From the NCBI GenBank assembly GCA_031376885.1, contig JANMEL010000119.1, positions 1-7,391 on the forward strand: 7,391 bases of DNA. The letters are read 5' to 3'. The position numbers and the translations under genes were made by a program. This stretch comes from Chamaesiphon sp031376885 (GTDB lineage Bacteria > Cyanobacteriota > Cyanobacteriia > Cyanobacteriales > Chamaesiphonaceae). The notes beneath the pieces were generated by a model. It searched no databases. It was not told the DNA's origin and saw only the letters and a program-made list of their open reading frames with translations. Position 1 is the first letter of the stretch, and every line of letters begins with the position of its first letter. This document shows positions 1-5,983 of this stretch, piece by piece.

Positions 1-105
1 CTGAGAGATTTAGATGCAGACGTGTTTGTGGTGGTGGCTTATGGACAAATTTTGTCTCAAGAAATCCTCGATTTACCGAAGTTGGGTTGCAACATTGGAG
101 TCTGA
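1..105 (+). pseudogene. fmt: Methionyl-tRNA formyltransferase fragment, truncated
   Basis: Frame 1 is open from the window edge to a TGA at 103-105 (34 codons). It reads LRDLDADVFVVVAYGQILSQ, then a stretch ending LPKLGCNIGV. This matches the central N-terminal-domain segment of Fmt (family consensus ADVxVVVAYGxIL...xxPxLGCINVHxSLLP), the enzyme that formylates Met-tRNAi using 10-formyl-tetrahydrofolate. The match stops at GC: the expected INVH with the catalytic Asn and His, and the SLLP motif after it, are absent. The sequence instead continues as the reverse complement of ndhB, so codons after about base 91 are antisense ndhB. The 5' end lies outside the window, so what precedes it is unknown. 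As it stands it cannot encode an active enzyme. It could be a gene broken by deletion or inversion, a remnant of a duplicate, or an assembly chimera. Identification of the fragment is firm; its status is inference. Confidence 0.8.
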
Positions 106-1586
106 CTCACGGAGTCATTAGCTAGGGTAATGAGTGGATTGGAAAGGATTCCAGCGAGGGAAGTGGCGATGAGTGTAACGATGGTAGCGACTTGGAGCGA
201 TCGCATTCCAGGTACATTCCACTGAATCGGCGGATAATTTTTGATGGCATCAGACATTTCTTGGGGTTCTTTGACTACCATCATCTTGACGACACGGAGG
301 TAGTAATAAATCGAGACAACGCTGGCGACTAGTGCGAGTAATACTAACCCATATGCACCTGCTCTCCAAGCTGCCCAAAATAAATAAATCTTGGCAAAGA
401 AACCACCTAGAGGAGGAATCCCACCCAAAGATAGGAGACAAATACTTAGGGCAAGGGTGAGGAAGGGATCCTTGTGATATAACCCAGCATAGTCGCTAAT
501 GCGATCGGTTCCAGTCCGCAGTGAAAATAGGATCACACAAGCAAATGCACCCAAGTTCATGAACAAGTAGATAAATAGGTAAAATACCATACTGGCATAA
601 CCAGCTTCAGTACTGATAATCATCCCAATCATCACGAATCCAGCTTGAGCGATCGACGAATATGCTAACATCCGCTTCATACTCGTCTGCGCTAACGCCA
701 CGATATTTCCCAAGATTAGACTCAAAGCTGCTAAAGCTGTAAATACAAAATGCCACTCATTGCTCACCAGGGGATAAGCCGTCACCAATAATCGAATCGC
801 GAGGGCAAATCCCGCCGCTTTGGAGCCGACAGATAGAAACGCAACTACCGGAGTCGGCGAACCTTCATATACGTCAGGAGTCCACTGGTGAAAGGGTACA
901 GCGGAAATCTTGAAGGCAATTCCGGCGATCGAAAACACCAAAGATACAATCAATCCCAAGGATAAATTACCATTACTGCTGGCAATTCCAGCGGCGATCG
1001 CATCCAATTTGGTTTCGCCTCCAGACAACCCATACAACAGAGAAGTTCCATACAAAAATATCGCCGAACTTGATGCCCCGATTAAGAGATACTTTAAGGA
1101 TGCCTCATTCGATCGCGGATCCCGTTTCATATATCCCGTCATCAGATAGGAAGAGATACTCAAAGTTTCCAGCGAGACAAAGATCGTCACCAACTCTGTC
1201 GCCCCAGAAAGCAGCATCCCGCCTAGTGTTGCCGTCAATAAAATCACCACAAACTCCGCCAAAGCGGTGCCTGTTTGCTCCACATAACTAATTGAGATCG
1301 CAATTGTTACCGCCGCCGATAGTGCTACGATACCGCGAAACACCACGCTGAGGGGGTCGCTACTAAATGCACCGATAAAAGCCATTGGATTGGCATTATC
1401 CCACTGAAGTACCAAAGCACCGATCGCGAGTAATAACCCACCAATTGCTAGATAAGATAGATTCCGAGCAGCATTTCGCCCCAGAATCAAGTCTCCCACC
1501 AAAACTGTCAGCAAAGTAATAACGACGATCCCTTCTGGTAAGATCGCCCCAGCATTGAGCTGGGCAACTAAATTATTAAAATCCAT
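57..1586 (-). CDS. ndhB: NAD(P)H-quinone oxidoreductase subunit 2 (NdhB)
   Basis: NdhB is an antiporter-like, proton-pumping membrane subunit of cyanobacterial NDH-1, homologous to NuoN of complex I. It works in thylakoid respiration, cyclic electron flow and CO2-uptake forms of the complex. The protein is 509 aa and very hydrophobic, with about 14 predicted helices. Visible signatures are the TM5 Glu in VSLETLSIS (E140), the TM7 Lys in AFKISAVPFHQWTPDVYEGS (K226), the TM8 Lys in SVGSKAAGF (K256) and the late-helix Lys in GIPPLGGFFAKIY (K399). The ATG at 1586 gives the family-typical MDFNNL start; the in-frame GTG just before it at 1589 is less likely. No strong ribosome-binding site is seen. 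The C-terminus is odd: after TPMLQ (residues 496-500) the last nine residues, PNFGKSRIS, are encoded by antisense fmt sequence, so the native tail appears replaced and the protein slightly short for the family. Confidence 0.96.
   Translation of the reverse strand: MDFNNLVAQLNAGAILPEGIVVITLLTVLVGDLILGRNAARNLSYLAIGGLLLAIGALVLQWDNANPMAFIGAFSSDPLSVVFRGIVALSAAVTIAISISYVEQTGTALAEFVVILLTATLGGMLLSGATELVTIFVSLETLSISSYLMTGYMKRDPRSNEASLKYLLIGASSSAIFLYGTSLLYGLSGGETKLDAIAAGIASSNGNLSLGLIVSLVFSIAGIAFKISAVPFHQWTPDVYEGSPTPVVAFLSVGSKAAGFALAIRLLVTAYPLVSNEWHFVFTALAALSLILGNIVALAQTSMKRMLAYSSIAQAGFVMIGMIISTEAGYASMVFYLFIYLFMNLGAFACVILFSLRTGTDRISDYAGLYHKDPFLTLALSICLLSLGGIPPLGGFFAKIYLFWAAWRAGAYGLVLLALVASVVSIYYYLRVVKMMVVKEPQEMSDAIKNYPPIQWNVPGMRSLQVATIVTLIATSLAGILSNPLITLANDSVSQTPMLQPNFGKSRIS
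197..204. repeat. HIP1 octamer
   Basis: Exact GCGATCGC palindrome inside ndhB. HIP1 is the highly iterated palindrome abundant in many cyanobacterial genomes and supports the taxonomic call. Confidence 0.85.
994..1001. repeat. HIP1 octamer
   Basis: Second exact GCGATCGC inside ndhB, in a region with several CGATCG near-matches. Confidence 0.85.
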
Positions 1587-1714
1587 CACTATCTACAACT
1601 ACTTAAATTTTCAGATATCGATCGCCGTCTAAAACTAGCCTTCTTTCGCAGCACCCATTTGACATCTTCCCGATCTTACCGCAAGCCCTCACCACATATT
1701 CACCGACACCAGAA

Positions 1715-1738
1715 ATATCGCCGAACAGTTGGCGATAT
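1715..1738 (-). terminator. Hairpin terminator downstream of the PedR-like gene
   Basis: ATATCGCC (1715-1722) and GGCGATAT (1731-1738) are perfect 8-base inverted arms. The inner AAC/GTT can extend the pairing past a one-base bulge. The hairpin starts one base after the regulator's TAA on the minus strand and is followed there only by a short TTTCT run, so it is a weak intrinsic terminator or an mRNA 3'-end stabiliser. It separates the regulator from ndhB. The remaining ~125 bases up to the ndhB start presumably hold the ndhB promoter, but I see no confident -35/-10 pair. Confidence 0.6.
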
Positions 1739-1739
1739 G

Positions 1740-2000
1740 TTAGGGCTGTGGTAGAGCACAACAGTTGATATCATTCAGACACACCTTACCCCATTGAAGT
1801 GCCCATCGAACTAATGCCACCCGATTATCCACCCCAGTCTTCTTGAGCACATTGCTAATGTGATTGTCTACCGTGCGTTTGCTGATTTCCAATTGAGCGG
1901 CGATTTGCTCATTTGTCAAGCCAGCAGTTATCAGCTCGATAATTTCTACTTCCCTATCCGACAGCGTAGTAGATGGTTGAAGCTTCTTTTCGTCAATCAT
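1740..2000 (-). CDS. pedR: Small LuxR-type redox regulator, PedR-like
   Basis: This 86-residue protein is essentially a lone LuxR/GerE helix-turn-helix DNA-binding domain. TLSDREVEIIELITAGLTN (from residue 12) and EQIAAQLEISKRTVDNHISN (31-50) are the classic motif, ending near VALVRWALQW. No receiver or ligand domain is present. The C-terminal block GKVCLNDINCCALP carries Cys74, Cys80 and Cys81 and resembles PedR of Synechocystis (ssl0564). There a conserved Cys near position 80 is reported to be reduced by thioredoxin, coupling photosynthetic electron transport to transcription. The ATG is preceded by an AAGG-containing ribosome-binding site. The gene lies 42 bases downstream of the peptidase gene, so the two may be co-transcribed, and upstream of ndhB with a hairpin between. 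LuxR-domain identity is certain. The PedR assignment rests on size, the C-terminal cysteine block and recalled similarity. Target genes cannot be read from the sequence. Confidence 0.85.
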   Translation of the reverse strand: MIDEKKLQPSTTLSDREVEIIELITAGLTNEQIAAQLEISKRTVDNHISNVLKKTGVDNRVALVRWALQWGKVCLNDINCCALPQP

Positions 2001-2042
2001 TTTTGATACCTTAATCCATCACATACCATCGATTCTAATCTG

Positions 2043-2762
2043 TTATTCTTCTGGTTCGCTATCTGGATGGTCAATTTTGCCACCAACACCCAGATAACTT
2101 GTCATCACCCGCCCACAAGCCCTAAATTTGGCGTAGTAAGCTAGGCTAATCGGATCTTCGGCTTGATGGGACAGAAGATCGATTCCGATGGCGTTCCTGC
2201 CCATTTCTGACCCCGAACTGTGAATGTAGCAAAGTGCGCCGAGGTACAGAGCGACATGATCGTTTTTTTCTGGTGTGCCAAAAAAGATCAGATCCCCTGG
2301 TACCATTTCCTCGATCGAAATTCGTTGGGTAAAATCTTCCTGTTGGTAAGCATCGCGGGGTAGCCAAATCCCTTGAGATTGAAATGCTGCCTGCATCAAT
2401 CCCGAACAATCATAATTTGGAGCGACAGTGCCACCCCAGAGGTACCGATTGGGCACAGACATCGCTGCTTTGGCAAAAGCCAAAACTTGGGGCAATCGAT
2501 TTGCTATCGTAGCACGATTCATGCTCTCTGGCTGATAAATATCTTTGGTCGGTGCCAGCTTGACCAAATCGTCACGATCCAACCAAGCTGGATAGTCATC
2601 CTCACATAGCAAAATCGAAATCGCATTCTCGGTGGGTTGGATAGATACAATCCGTAGATGTCGATCGGCTGCTGCTTGAGTGGCTAATCCTTCACAGGAT
2701 GGGGAACTATAGAGATCGATATTAACTTTACACCGATATTCATTCTGAACAGACAAATTCAT
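2043..2762 (-). CDS. SH3b + NlpC/P60 (C40) peptidoglycan endopeptidase
   Basis: This 239-aa protein has a bacterial SH3-like domain (about residues 8-70; RCKVNIDLYSSPSCEGLATQ is typical) followed by an NlpC/P60 cysteine peptidase domain (about 88-225). Catalytic residues are visible: Cys119 in NYDCSGL, His169 in NDHVALYLG and His181 in YIHSSGS. The supporting motifs YLWGG and MVPGDLIFFG are also present. The architecture matches the cyanobacterial gamma-D-glutamyl-L-diamino-acid endopeptidases of known structure from Nostoc and Anabaena, which cut cell-wall stem peptides, probably in recycling. There is no signal peptide, which fits a cytoplasmic recycling role. The ATG at 2762 has a good AAGGA ribosome-binding site (complement of 2772-2776) at a 9-base spacing. 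It is intact and of family-typical length. The 42-base gap to the regulator suggests a shared transcript. Confidence 0.92.
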   Translation of the reverse strand: MNLSVQNEYRCKVNIDLYSSPSCEGLATQAAADRHLRIVSIQPTENAISILLCEDDYPAWLDRDDLVKLAPTKDIYQPESMNRATIANRLPQVLAFAKAAMSVPNRYLWGGTVAPNYDCSGLMQAAFQSQGIWLPRDAYQQEDFTQRISIEEMVPGDLIFFGTPEKNDHVALYLGALCYIHSSGSEMGRNAIGIDLLSHQAEDPISLAYYAKFRACGRVMTSYLGVGGKIDHPDSEPEE

Positions 2763-2951
2763 CCGATCGATTCCTTAGTGATGTTTGGTGACAAATCGAC
2801 TCTGGATTGGCAAAAAAAACACCAAGCCACAATCGATATAGGCTATCTGCCGAAAATTTACTCAACCAAATCTTATACCCCAAAAGTATACCAGAAGAGA
2901 GCCAGAAGCTGAATATCCCCGAACCGTCAGAAGGCAGGCTACGCCAACAGA
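2763..2951. other. Intergenic region upstream of the peptidase gene
   Basis: These 189 bases lie between two minus-strand genes. They should hold the peptidase promoter; TATA-rich elements (complement of about 2874-2892) are present but I cannot choose a -35/-10 pair. The bases nearest the two-CxxC gene (about 2930-2948, AGAAGGCAGGCTACGCCAA) resemble GGCGTAGCC-type repeat fragments common in cyanobacterial intergenic DNA. No convincing gene is seen on the plus strand. Confidence 0.35.
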
Positions 2952-3131
2952 TTATCTTTTACGAGCTTTCCAGGTGCCACCATAAACATAGTTAGGTAGG
3001 GTTTGACTAATCGTTTGCCAGCAATCAACACATACAAATTGCCAAGGATCGGCTCGATCGACTTGAATACGATATAGGATCTCGGCTGAAAGTTGGCATC
3101 GATCGCAAGATTTTGTTCTAATTCTAACCAT
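2952..3131 (-). CDS. Conserved cyanobacterial small two-CxxC protein
   Basis: A 59-residue protein (from the ATG at 3131) with two CxxC pairs, SCDRC (residues 8-12) and FVCVDCW (32-38), and a basic C-terminus, YVYGGTWKARKR. Four cysteines arranged this way suggest a small zinc ribbon. I recognise the pattern CDRC...RIQxD...FVCxDCW...YGGTWKxxKR as a conserved hypothetical family in cyanobacteria without an established function. I prefer the 3131 start because the conserved part begins at once. In-frame starts at 3182 (ATG) and 3185 (GTG) would add 17-18 residues containing a further Cys and no recognisable motif. None of the starts has a strong ribosome-binding site. Its neighbours (wall peptidase, redox regulator) do not reveal a role. 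Coding status is well supported by the motif; function is unknown. Confidence 0.75.
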   Translation of the reverse strand: MVRIRTKSCDRCQLSAEILYRIQVDRADPWQFVCVDCWQTISQTLPNYVYGGTWKARKR

Positions 3132-3185
3132 TGACTTAATAGCTCGATCTACCCAACATTTTAAGTGTACCAATACCGCCATCAC

Positions 3186-3513
3186 CCCGCCTAGCTACTT
3201 AGGTAAGTTTACGGATCTAGGTTCGATTTGCTCAGACTGGAAAACCTGAACTAGTGTAAATACGCAGACGATCGATATCACCCCAGAGACTTAATTGAGC
3301 CGCTAAAATTGAGCATATTCGCCTACTTGTAGCTCCTTACTCCTGGTTGATGAAGATTTAGAAAAAATTATCATCGATCGAGAGCTACCTTTGGCAATCT
3401 TGGTTCCGAATCTGGGAATGATAAGACTGCTAACAGCTAGTTGTCAAACTTTGCTGTTGCTTATTGCCTGAGATTGCCATCTCAATCTTATCTTTATTGA
3501 GGAGTCTTTGTCT
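3186..3513. other. Non-coding region between divergent genes
   Basis: About 330 bases separate the minus-strand two-CxxC gene from the plus-strand pilin cassette, so promoters for both should lie here. No open frame resembles a known protein. Weak structure only: GTAGCTC (3329-3335) pairs with GAGCTAC (3382-3388) at long range, and a small inverted repeat lies at the 3' end by the pilin ribosome-binding site. I see no convincing sigma70 promoter, RNA gene or mobile element. Confidence 0.5.
3480..3504 (+). promoter_or_regulatory. Ribosome-binding site of pilin gene 1, overlapped by inverted repeat
   Basis: GAGGAG at 3499-3504 is a strong Shine-Dalgarno sequence. It sits 9 bases before the GTG at 3514 but only 3 before the TTG at 3508, which favours the GTG start. 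CTCAAT (3481-3486) and ATTGAG (3496-3501) are perfect inverted arms with a 9-base loop, extendable by one U-G pair. The right arm covers part of the Shine-Dalgarno, so pairing in the mRNA could hide it. The stem is short and its effect is inference. Confidence 0.5.
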
Positions 3514-4164
3514 GTGACAGTTCTTTCGCCTATCTCCTGTGGAGAATTGCCCAAGCATAACGATCGAGGATTTACCTTAGTCGAGATGATTGTAGTTGTC
3601 AGCATTGTCGGCATTCTCGCAGGAATTGCTGCGCCTTCATTGCTCTCTCTCAATAAACCATTGCGCGAGGGAACATCCCAATTTCAGAGTCAATTGAGTG
3701 CGGTCAGAACTAAAGCAATCTCCAGTAATAAAGCTTATCGAATTCGACCGAGATTTGCGAGTTTTGGTGAATATGCTAATGGAATAGCTAACAGATTTGT
3801 TGTTGAATATGCATCTGACTGTAGCTCTCCTGAAAATGGCCCAGCTACTCCAGGCGTAGATCCAAATTGGCAAGGTGCATCACAATTCGATCTCGATCTC
3901 TCACCCCAAATCGGGATTAACAATAGTAATATCACAGTTGATATCCCCGATGAGGCACCAGTAGCGATCGACCCGACATTGGATTGGAATATTTGTTTTG
4001 ACAATCGAGGAATTATTAGCGGTACACCGAAGAATGTCGCAATCAGAGACTTTCAAAATAACAACCAAGCTAAAGTAGCCGTATTCATTACTAGTAGAGT
4101 TGGCGGAACTGATGTTTATACTTATGATAAAAATAATGGTAGATTAGAACCAAAAACATTTTAA
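3514..4164 (+). CDS. Minor pseudopilin, GspH/FimT-like
   Basis: A 216-residue prepilin-like protein. The basic leader ends DRG, and the prepilin peptidase site is G19|FTLVE with the conserved Glu at +5 (E24). About 20 hydrophobic residues follow (MIVVVSIVGILAGIAAPSLL), forming the pilin membrane/assembly helix. Next comes an amphipathic stretch (FQSQLSAVRTKAISSNKAYR) typical of GspH/FimT proteins, and a beta-rich C-terminal part with NICFDNRGIISG and a late VAVFITSRVGGTDVY strand, as in that family. Two cysteines remain in the mature globular part (ASDCSS and NICFD) and could form a disulfide. Such minor pilins prime assembly or sit at the tip of type IV pili and type II-like secretion pseudopili. 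It is first in a three-gene pilin cassette. The GTG at 3514 is chosen by ribosome-binding-site spacing; a TTG at 3508 is possible. Whether the machine is motility, adhesion or secretion cannot be told. Confidence 0.85.
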   Translation: MTVLSPISCGELPKHNDRGFTLVEMIVVVSIVGILAGIAAPSLLSLNKPLREGTSQFQSQLSAVRTKAISSNKAYRIRPRFASFGEYANGIANRFVVEYASDCSSPENGPATPGVDPNWQGASQFDLDLSPQIGINNSNITVDIPDEAPVAIDPTLDWNICFDNRGIISGTPKNVAIRDFQNNNQAKVAVFITSRVGGTDVYTYDKNNGRLEPKTF

Positions 4165-4206
4165 TTTGAGCTAAATTAACTTCCTACCAAACTAGCTTTA
4201 CTGACT

Positions 4207-4746
4207 ATGAAATCAAAACTAAATCGACTCATAAATACCCAGAAAGAATCAGATAGTGGATTTAGCTTGATCGAAACTGCGATCGCCCTCACCACATTAG
4301 GCGTTTGTCTTGCCTATGCCATGCCGCTATTTCTATATGCCAAGATGAACAACGCCAAAAGTGAGATTAGAACTGGGGCACTAATTGTATCGCAACGAGT
4401 ATTTGATGATATTCGATCGAAATCATTTCAAAGTATGCCCCTAACTGATGGTAAACTCGGCTCGCCAGAAGTTGCCGCAGTTATTGGAGTTCCTCCCGAT
4501 CCAGGCACACCAAAAATCTCAGCTAATCCAGAGGTGAAACCAATTAATTTAGATACTATTACCCCTGAAGAGAAAGTACTCACATTTGCCATGGGGCGAC
4601 AGTATCAAACAAAAGTTATTTATTGTGAAGACTACACGACTGACACCACGGTATGTAATGACAATTCCCGAAAATTCAAAGTTGAGGTCAGTTTCAATGG
4701 CGCAAAAGTATACGATCTTGAAGGCACTTACACGAACTTCCAATAA
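4207..4746 (+). CDS. Minor pseudopilin, PilV-like
   Basis: A 179-residue prepilin-like protein. A short basic leader (MKSKLNRLINTQKESDSG) ends at the cleavage site G18|FSLIE, with Glu23 at +5. The hydrophobic helix TAIALTTLGVCLAYAMPLFL follows, then an Ala/Ser-rich helix (SEIRTGALIVSQRVFDDIRS) of the kind seen in PilV-type minor pilins and HpsB-type cyanobacterial pseudopilins. A C-terminal Cys pair (IYCEDYTTDTTVCND) could form a disulfide loop. It lies 42 bases after the GspH-like gene and overlaps the start of the PilW-like gene by 50 bases, so the three are very likely one operon. The ATG at 4207 gives a normal-length leader but has no clear ribosome-binding site. It probably assembles with its two neighbours as part of a pseudopilus tip. 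The PilV/HpsB label comes from pattern and context and is less certain than the pilin assignment. Confidence 0.8.
   Translation: MKSKLNRLINTQKESDSGFSLIETAIALTTLGVCLAYAMPLFLYAKMNNAKSEIRTGALIVSQRVFDDIRSKSFQSMPLTDGKLGSPEVAAVIGVPPDPGTPKISANPEVKPINLDTITPEEKVLTFAMGRQYQTKVIYCEDYTTDTTVCNDNSRKFKVEVSFNGAKVYDLEGTYTNFQ
4279..4286. repeat. HIP1 octamer
   Basis: Exact GCGATCGC inside the PilV-like gene, at the signal-helix coding region. It suggests the pilin cassette is resident rather than recently acquired from a non-cyanobacterial donor. Confidence 0.8.
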
Positions 4747-5872
4747 AGGCTTTACTCTACTAGAATTACTAGTCGGGATGATCATGACCTTGATTATTGG
4801 TGGTCTAGCCATGGATCTTTTTATCAATGCTAGCAAGACATTTAGCGATGATAAAAAAAATATTGATTCTAATCAAAATTTATCTGCTGTTTTACAGATT
4901 ATTGGTGACGACATCAAACAATCAGGTGAAAATATTATTAATGATAACAGGTTCCCAGTAATTGAAATTGGGCCTAATAATGATGCTGGCAAGATGCCAG
5001 GGTCATCAAAGATTACTGTTCGTAGAGCACTAGTATCTTCGATACCTTTGTGCGAACCAATTGATGGCGGATCTGGAAATACAACCCTAATAGTTGCCGA
5101 TGACTCAGTAACGGATCCTACTTCACCATGCAGAATACGCCCAACATCATTAGTAACAACAACCGATCCATCACCGATCACTCGAACTAATGACTTACGT
5201 CTAGCTCGTAAACGTCGTTGCGAATTTGACGATCTTAATGCTGATTATAATGAGCCTAACCCACCAACAAAGGATTTTTGCCAGCTAGCTAAAGCTATTC
5301 CTGACAAAGAAAATGTTTTGGCTGCCATGTCCGATCGAGGTGGAAATATCCGCATGTTTCGATATTTAGATGATGTTGAAACCACCCCCAATCTTAAATA
5401 CACACTTAGTATTGATGGCTTATCCACGAGCAAACCTCTAGCGACTGCAACGTACAATATCGGCGATCCAATTTATCTAATTGAAGAACGTACATATACA
5501 TTAGACGATAAGGGCAAACTCAAATTGAAAATCGGCGATGAAAATTCCCAAACATTGATTACTGGGATTCAATCATTTAATATCTCGGCGAGACTATATA
5601 GTGATGCTACCACCAAAAGAATTAAGGAAGATCCCGCAACTCCTTGTGTTAACACTCCCACCGATACAACCAAGGAAAAATATGCCTGTGTCTTTGATAC
5701 TAGTACTACTGACTATAATTGGAAGAATATCGCTGGTGTGAAAGTTGAGCTAAAAGCTAAATACGATGCTAGTGGCAAAAATGCACAGCCAACTGGGGAT
5801 GAGCTGAAAAAAATCGATGAAAAATTGAGCGCGACAGCGGAATTCTTCCCTCGGAATGTAATGTCTAGATAG
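4697..5872 (+). CDS. Minor pseudopilin, PilW-like
   Basis: A 391-residue prepilin-like protein, the largest of the cassette. Its 18-residue leader MAQKYTILKALTRTSNKG precedes G18|FTLLE, with Glu23 at +5, and the helix LLVGMIMTLIIGGLAMDLFI. Then comes a polar segment with LSAVLQIIGDDIKQSGENI, the typical PilW 'D-I-R-Q-x-G' style region. Late on, LITGIQSFNISARL and NWKNIAGVKVELKAK match the C-terminal pattern of PilW-like proteins. Six cysteines fall at residues 119, 145, 175, 195, 317 and 331, compatible with three disulfides in an extracytoplasmic domain. The ATG at 4697 is chosen because GAGG at 4684-4687 lies 9 bases upstream and the leader is then of normal length. Frame openness back to 4586 would give an implausibly long 55-residue leader. 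The first 50 bases lie inside the PilV-like gene, suggesting translational coupling. Its large mature domain may be the exposed tip component. Confidence 0.85.
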   Translation: MAQKYTILKALTRTSNKGFTLLELLVGMIMTLIIGGLAMDLFINASKTFSDDKKNIDSNQNLSAVLQIIGDDIKQSGENIINDNRFPVIEIGPNNDAGKMPGSSKITVRRALVSSIPLCEPIDGGSGNTTLIVADDSVTDPTSPCRIRPTSLVTTTDPSPITRTNDLRLARKRRCEFDDLNADYNEPNPPTKDFCQLAKAIPDKENVLAAMSDRGGNIRMFRYLDDVETTPNLKYTLSIDGLSTSKPLATATYNIGDPIYLIEERTYTLDDKGKLKLKIGDENSQTLITGIQSFNISARLYSDATTKRIKEDPATPCVNTPTDTTKEKYACVFDTSTTDYNWKNIAGVKVELKAKYDASGKNAQPTGDELKKIDEKLSATAEFFPRNVMSR

Positions 5873-5914
5873 ATATCCTGAAACAGTAAAAATCCGATCC
5901 TGTCTCCAGCTAGA

Positions 5915-5951
5915 ATTCCCCCTATTCCCTATTCCCTATTCCCTATCCCCT
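5915..5951. repeat. Heptanucleotide tandem repeat (STRR-like)
   Basis: TATTCCC occurs three times in tandem (5923-5943), followed by a variant TATCCCC (5944-5950) and preceded by a degenerate unit (5915-5922). It lies just after the pilin cassette. Short tandem heptads of this composition are a known class in cyanobacterial intergenic DNA (STRR sequences) and probably expand by slippage. It is not a CRISPR array: units are contiguous with no spacers. Confidence 0.85.
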
Positions 5952-5965
5952 GGCTTGAAGTAGGG

Positions 5966-5983
5966 TATCCTATGAGTAGGATA
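5966..5983. promoter_or_regulatory. Perfect 7-base inverted repeat upstream of the Tic20-like gene
   Basis: TATCCTA (5966-5972) and TAGGATA (5977-5983) are perfect inverted arms around TGAG, 29 bases before the Tic20-like start. A third TAGGAT copy lies at 6004-6009, over the ribosome-binding site. TTGAAG (5955-5960) and TAGGAT (5977-5982) could be a weak -35/-10 pair with a 16-base spacer, which would put the repeat in the core promoter. It is a candidate operator; no regulator is identified. It has no T run, so it is a poor terminator. Confidence 0.4.

Noticed and set aside
910..1291. Plus-strand open frames inside ndhB
   Set aside because: They are antisense shadows of a clearly conserved membrane protein and resemble no family.
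2807..2995. Possible 62-residue plus-strand gene
   Set aside because: The composition resembles no family, it overlaps the end of the conserved two-CxxC gene on the other strand, and it lies in a repeat-like intergenic region.
3440..3480. TTGTCA-type promoter for the pilin cassette
   Set aside because: TTGTCA is present, but no -10-like hexamer lies at an acceptable 16-18 base spacing, so it was not called.
4161..4179. TTAATTT/AAATTAA inverted repeat at the end of the GspH-like gene as a terminator
   Set aside because: The stem is purely A/T, overlaps the stop codon, has no T run after it, and lies inside what looks like one operon.
4586..4696. Longer PilW-like protein starting at 4586
   Set aside because: It would create a 55-residue leader before the prepilin site. 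ATG 4697 has a better ribosome-binding site and a normal leader.
5915..5951. CRISPR array
   Set aside because: Units are 7 bases and contiguous, without spacers; no cas genes are present.
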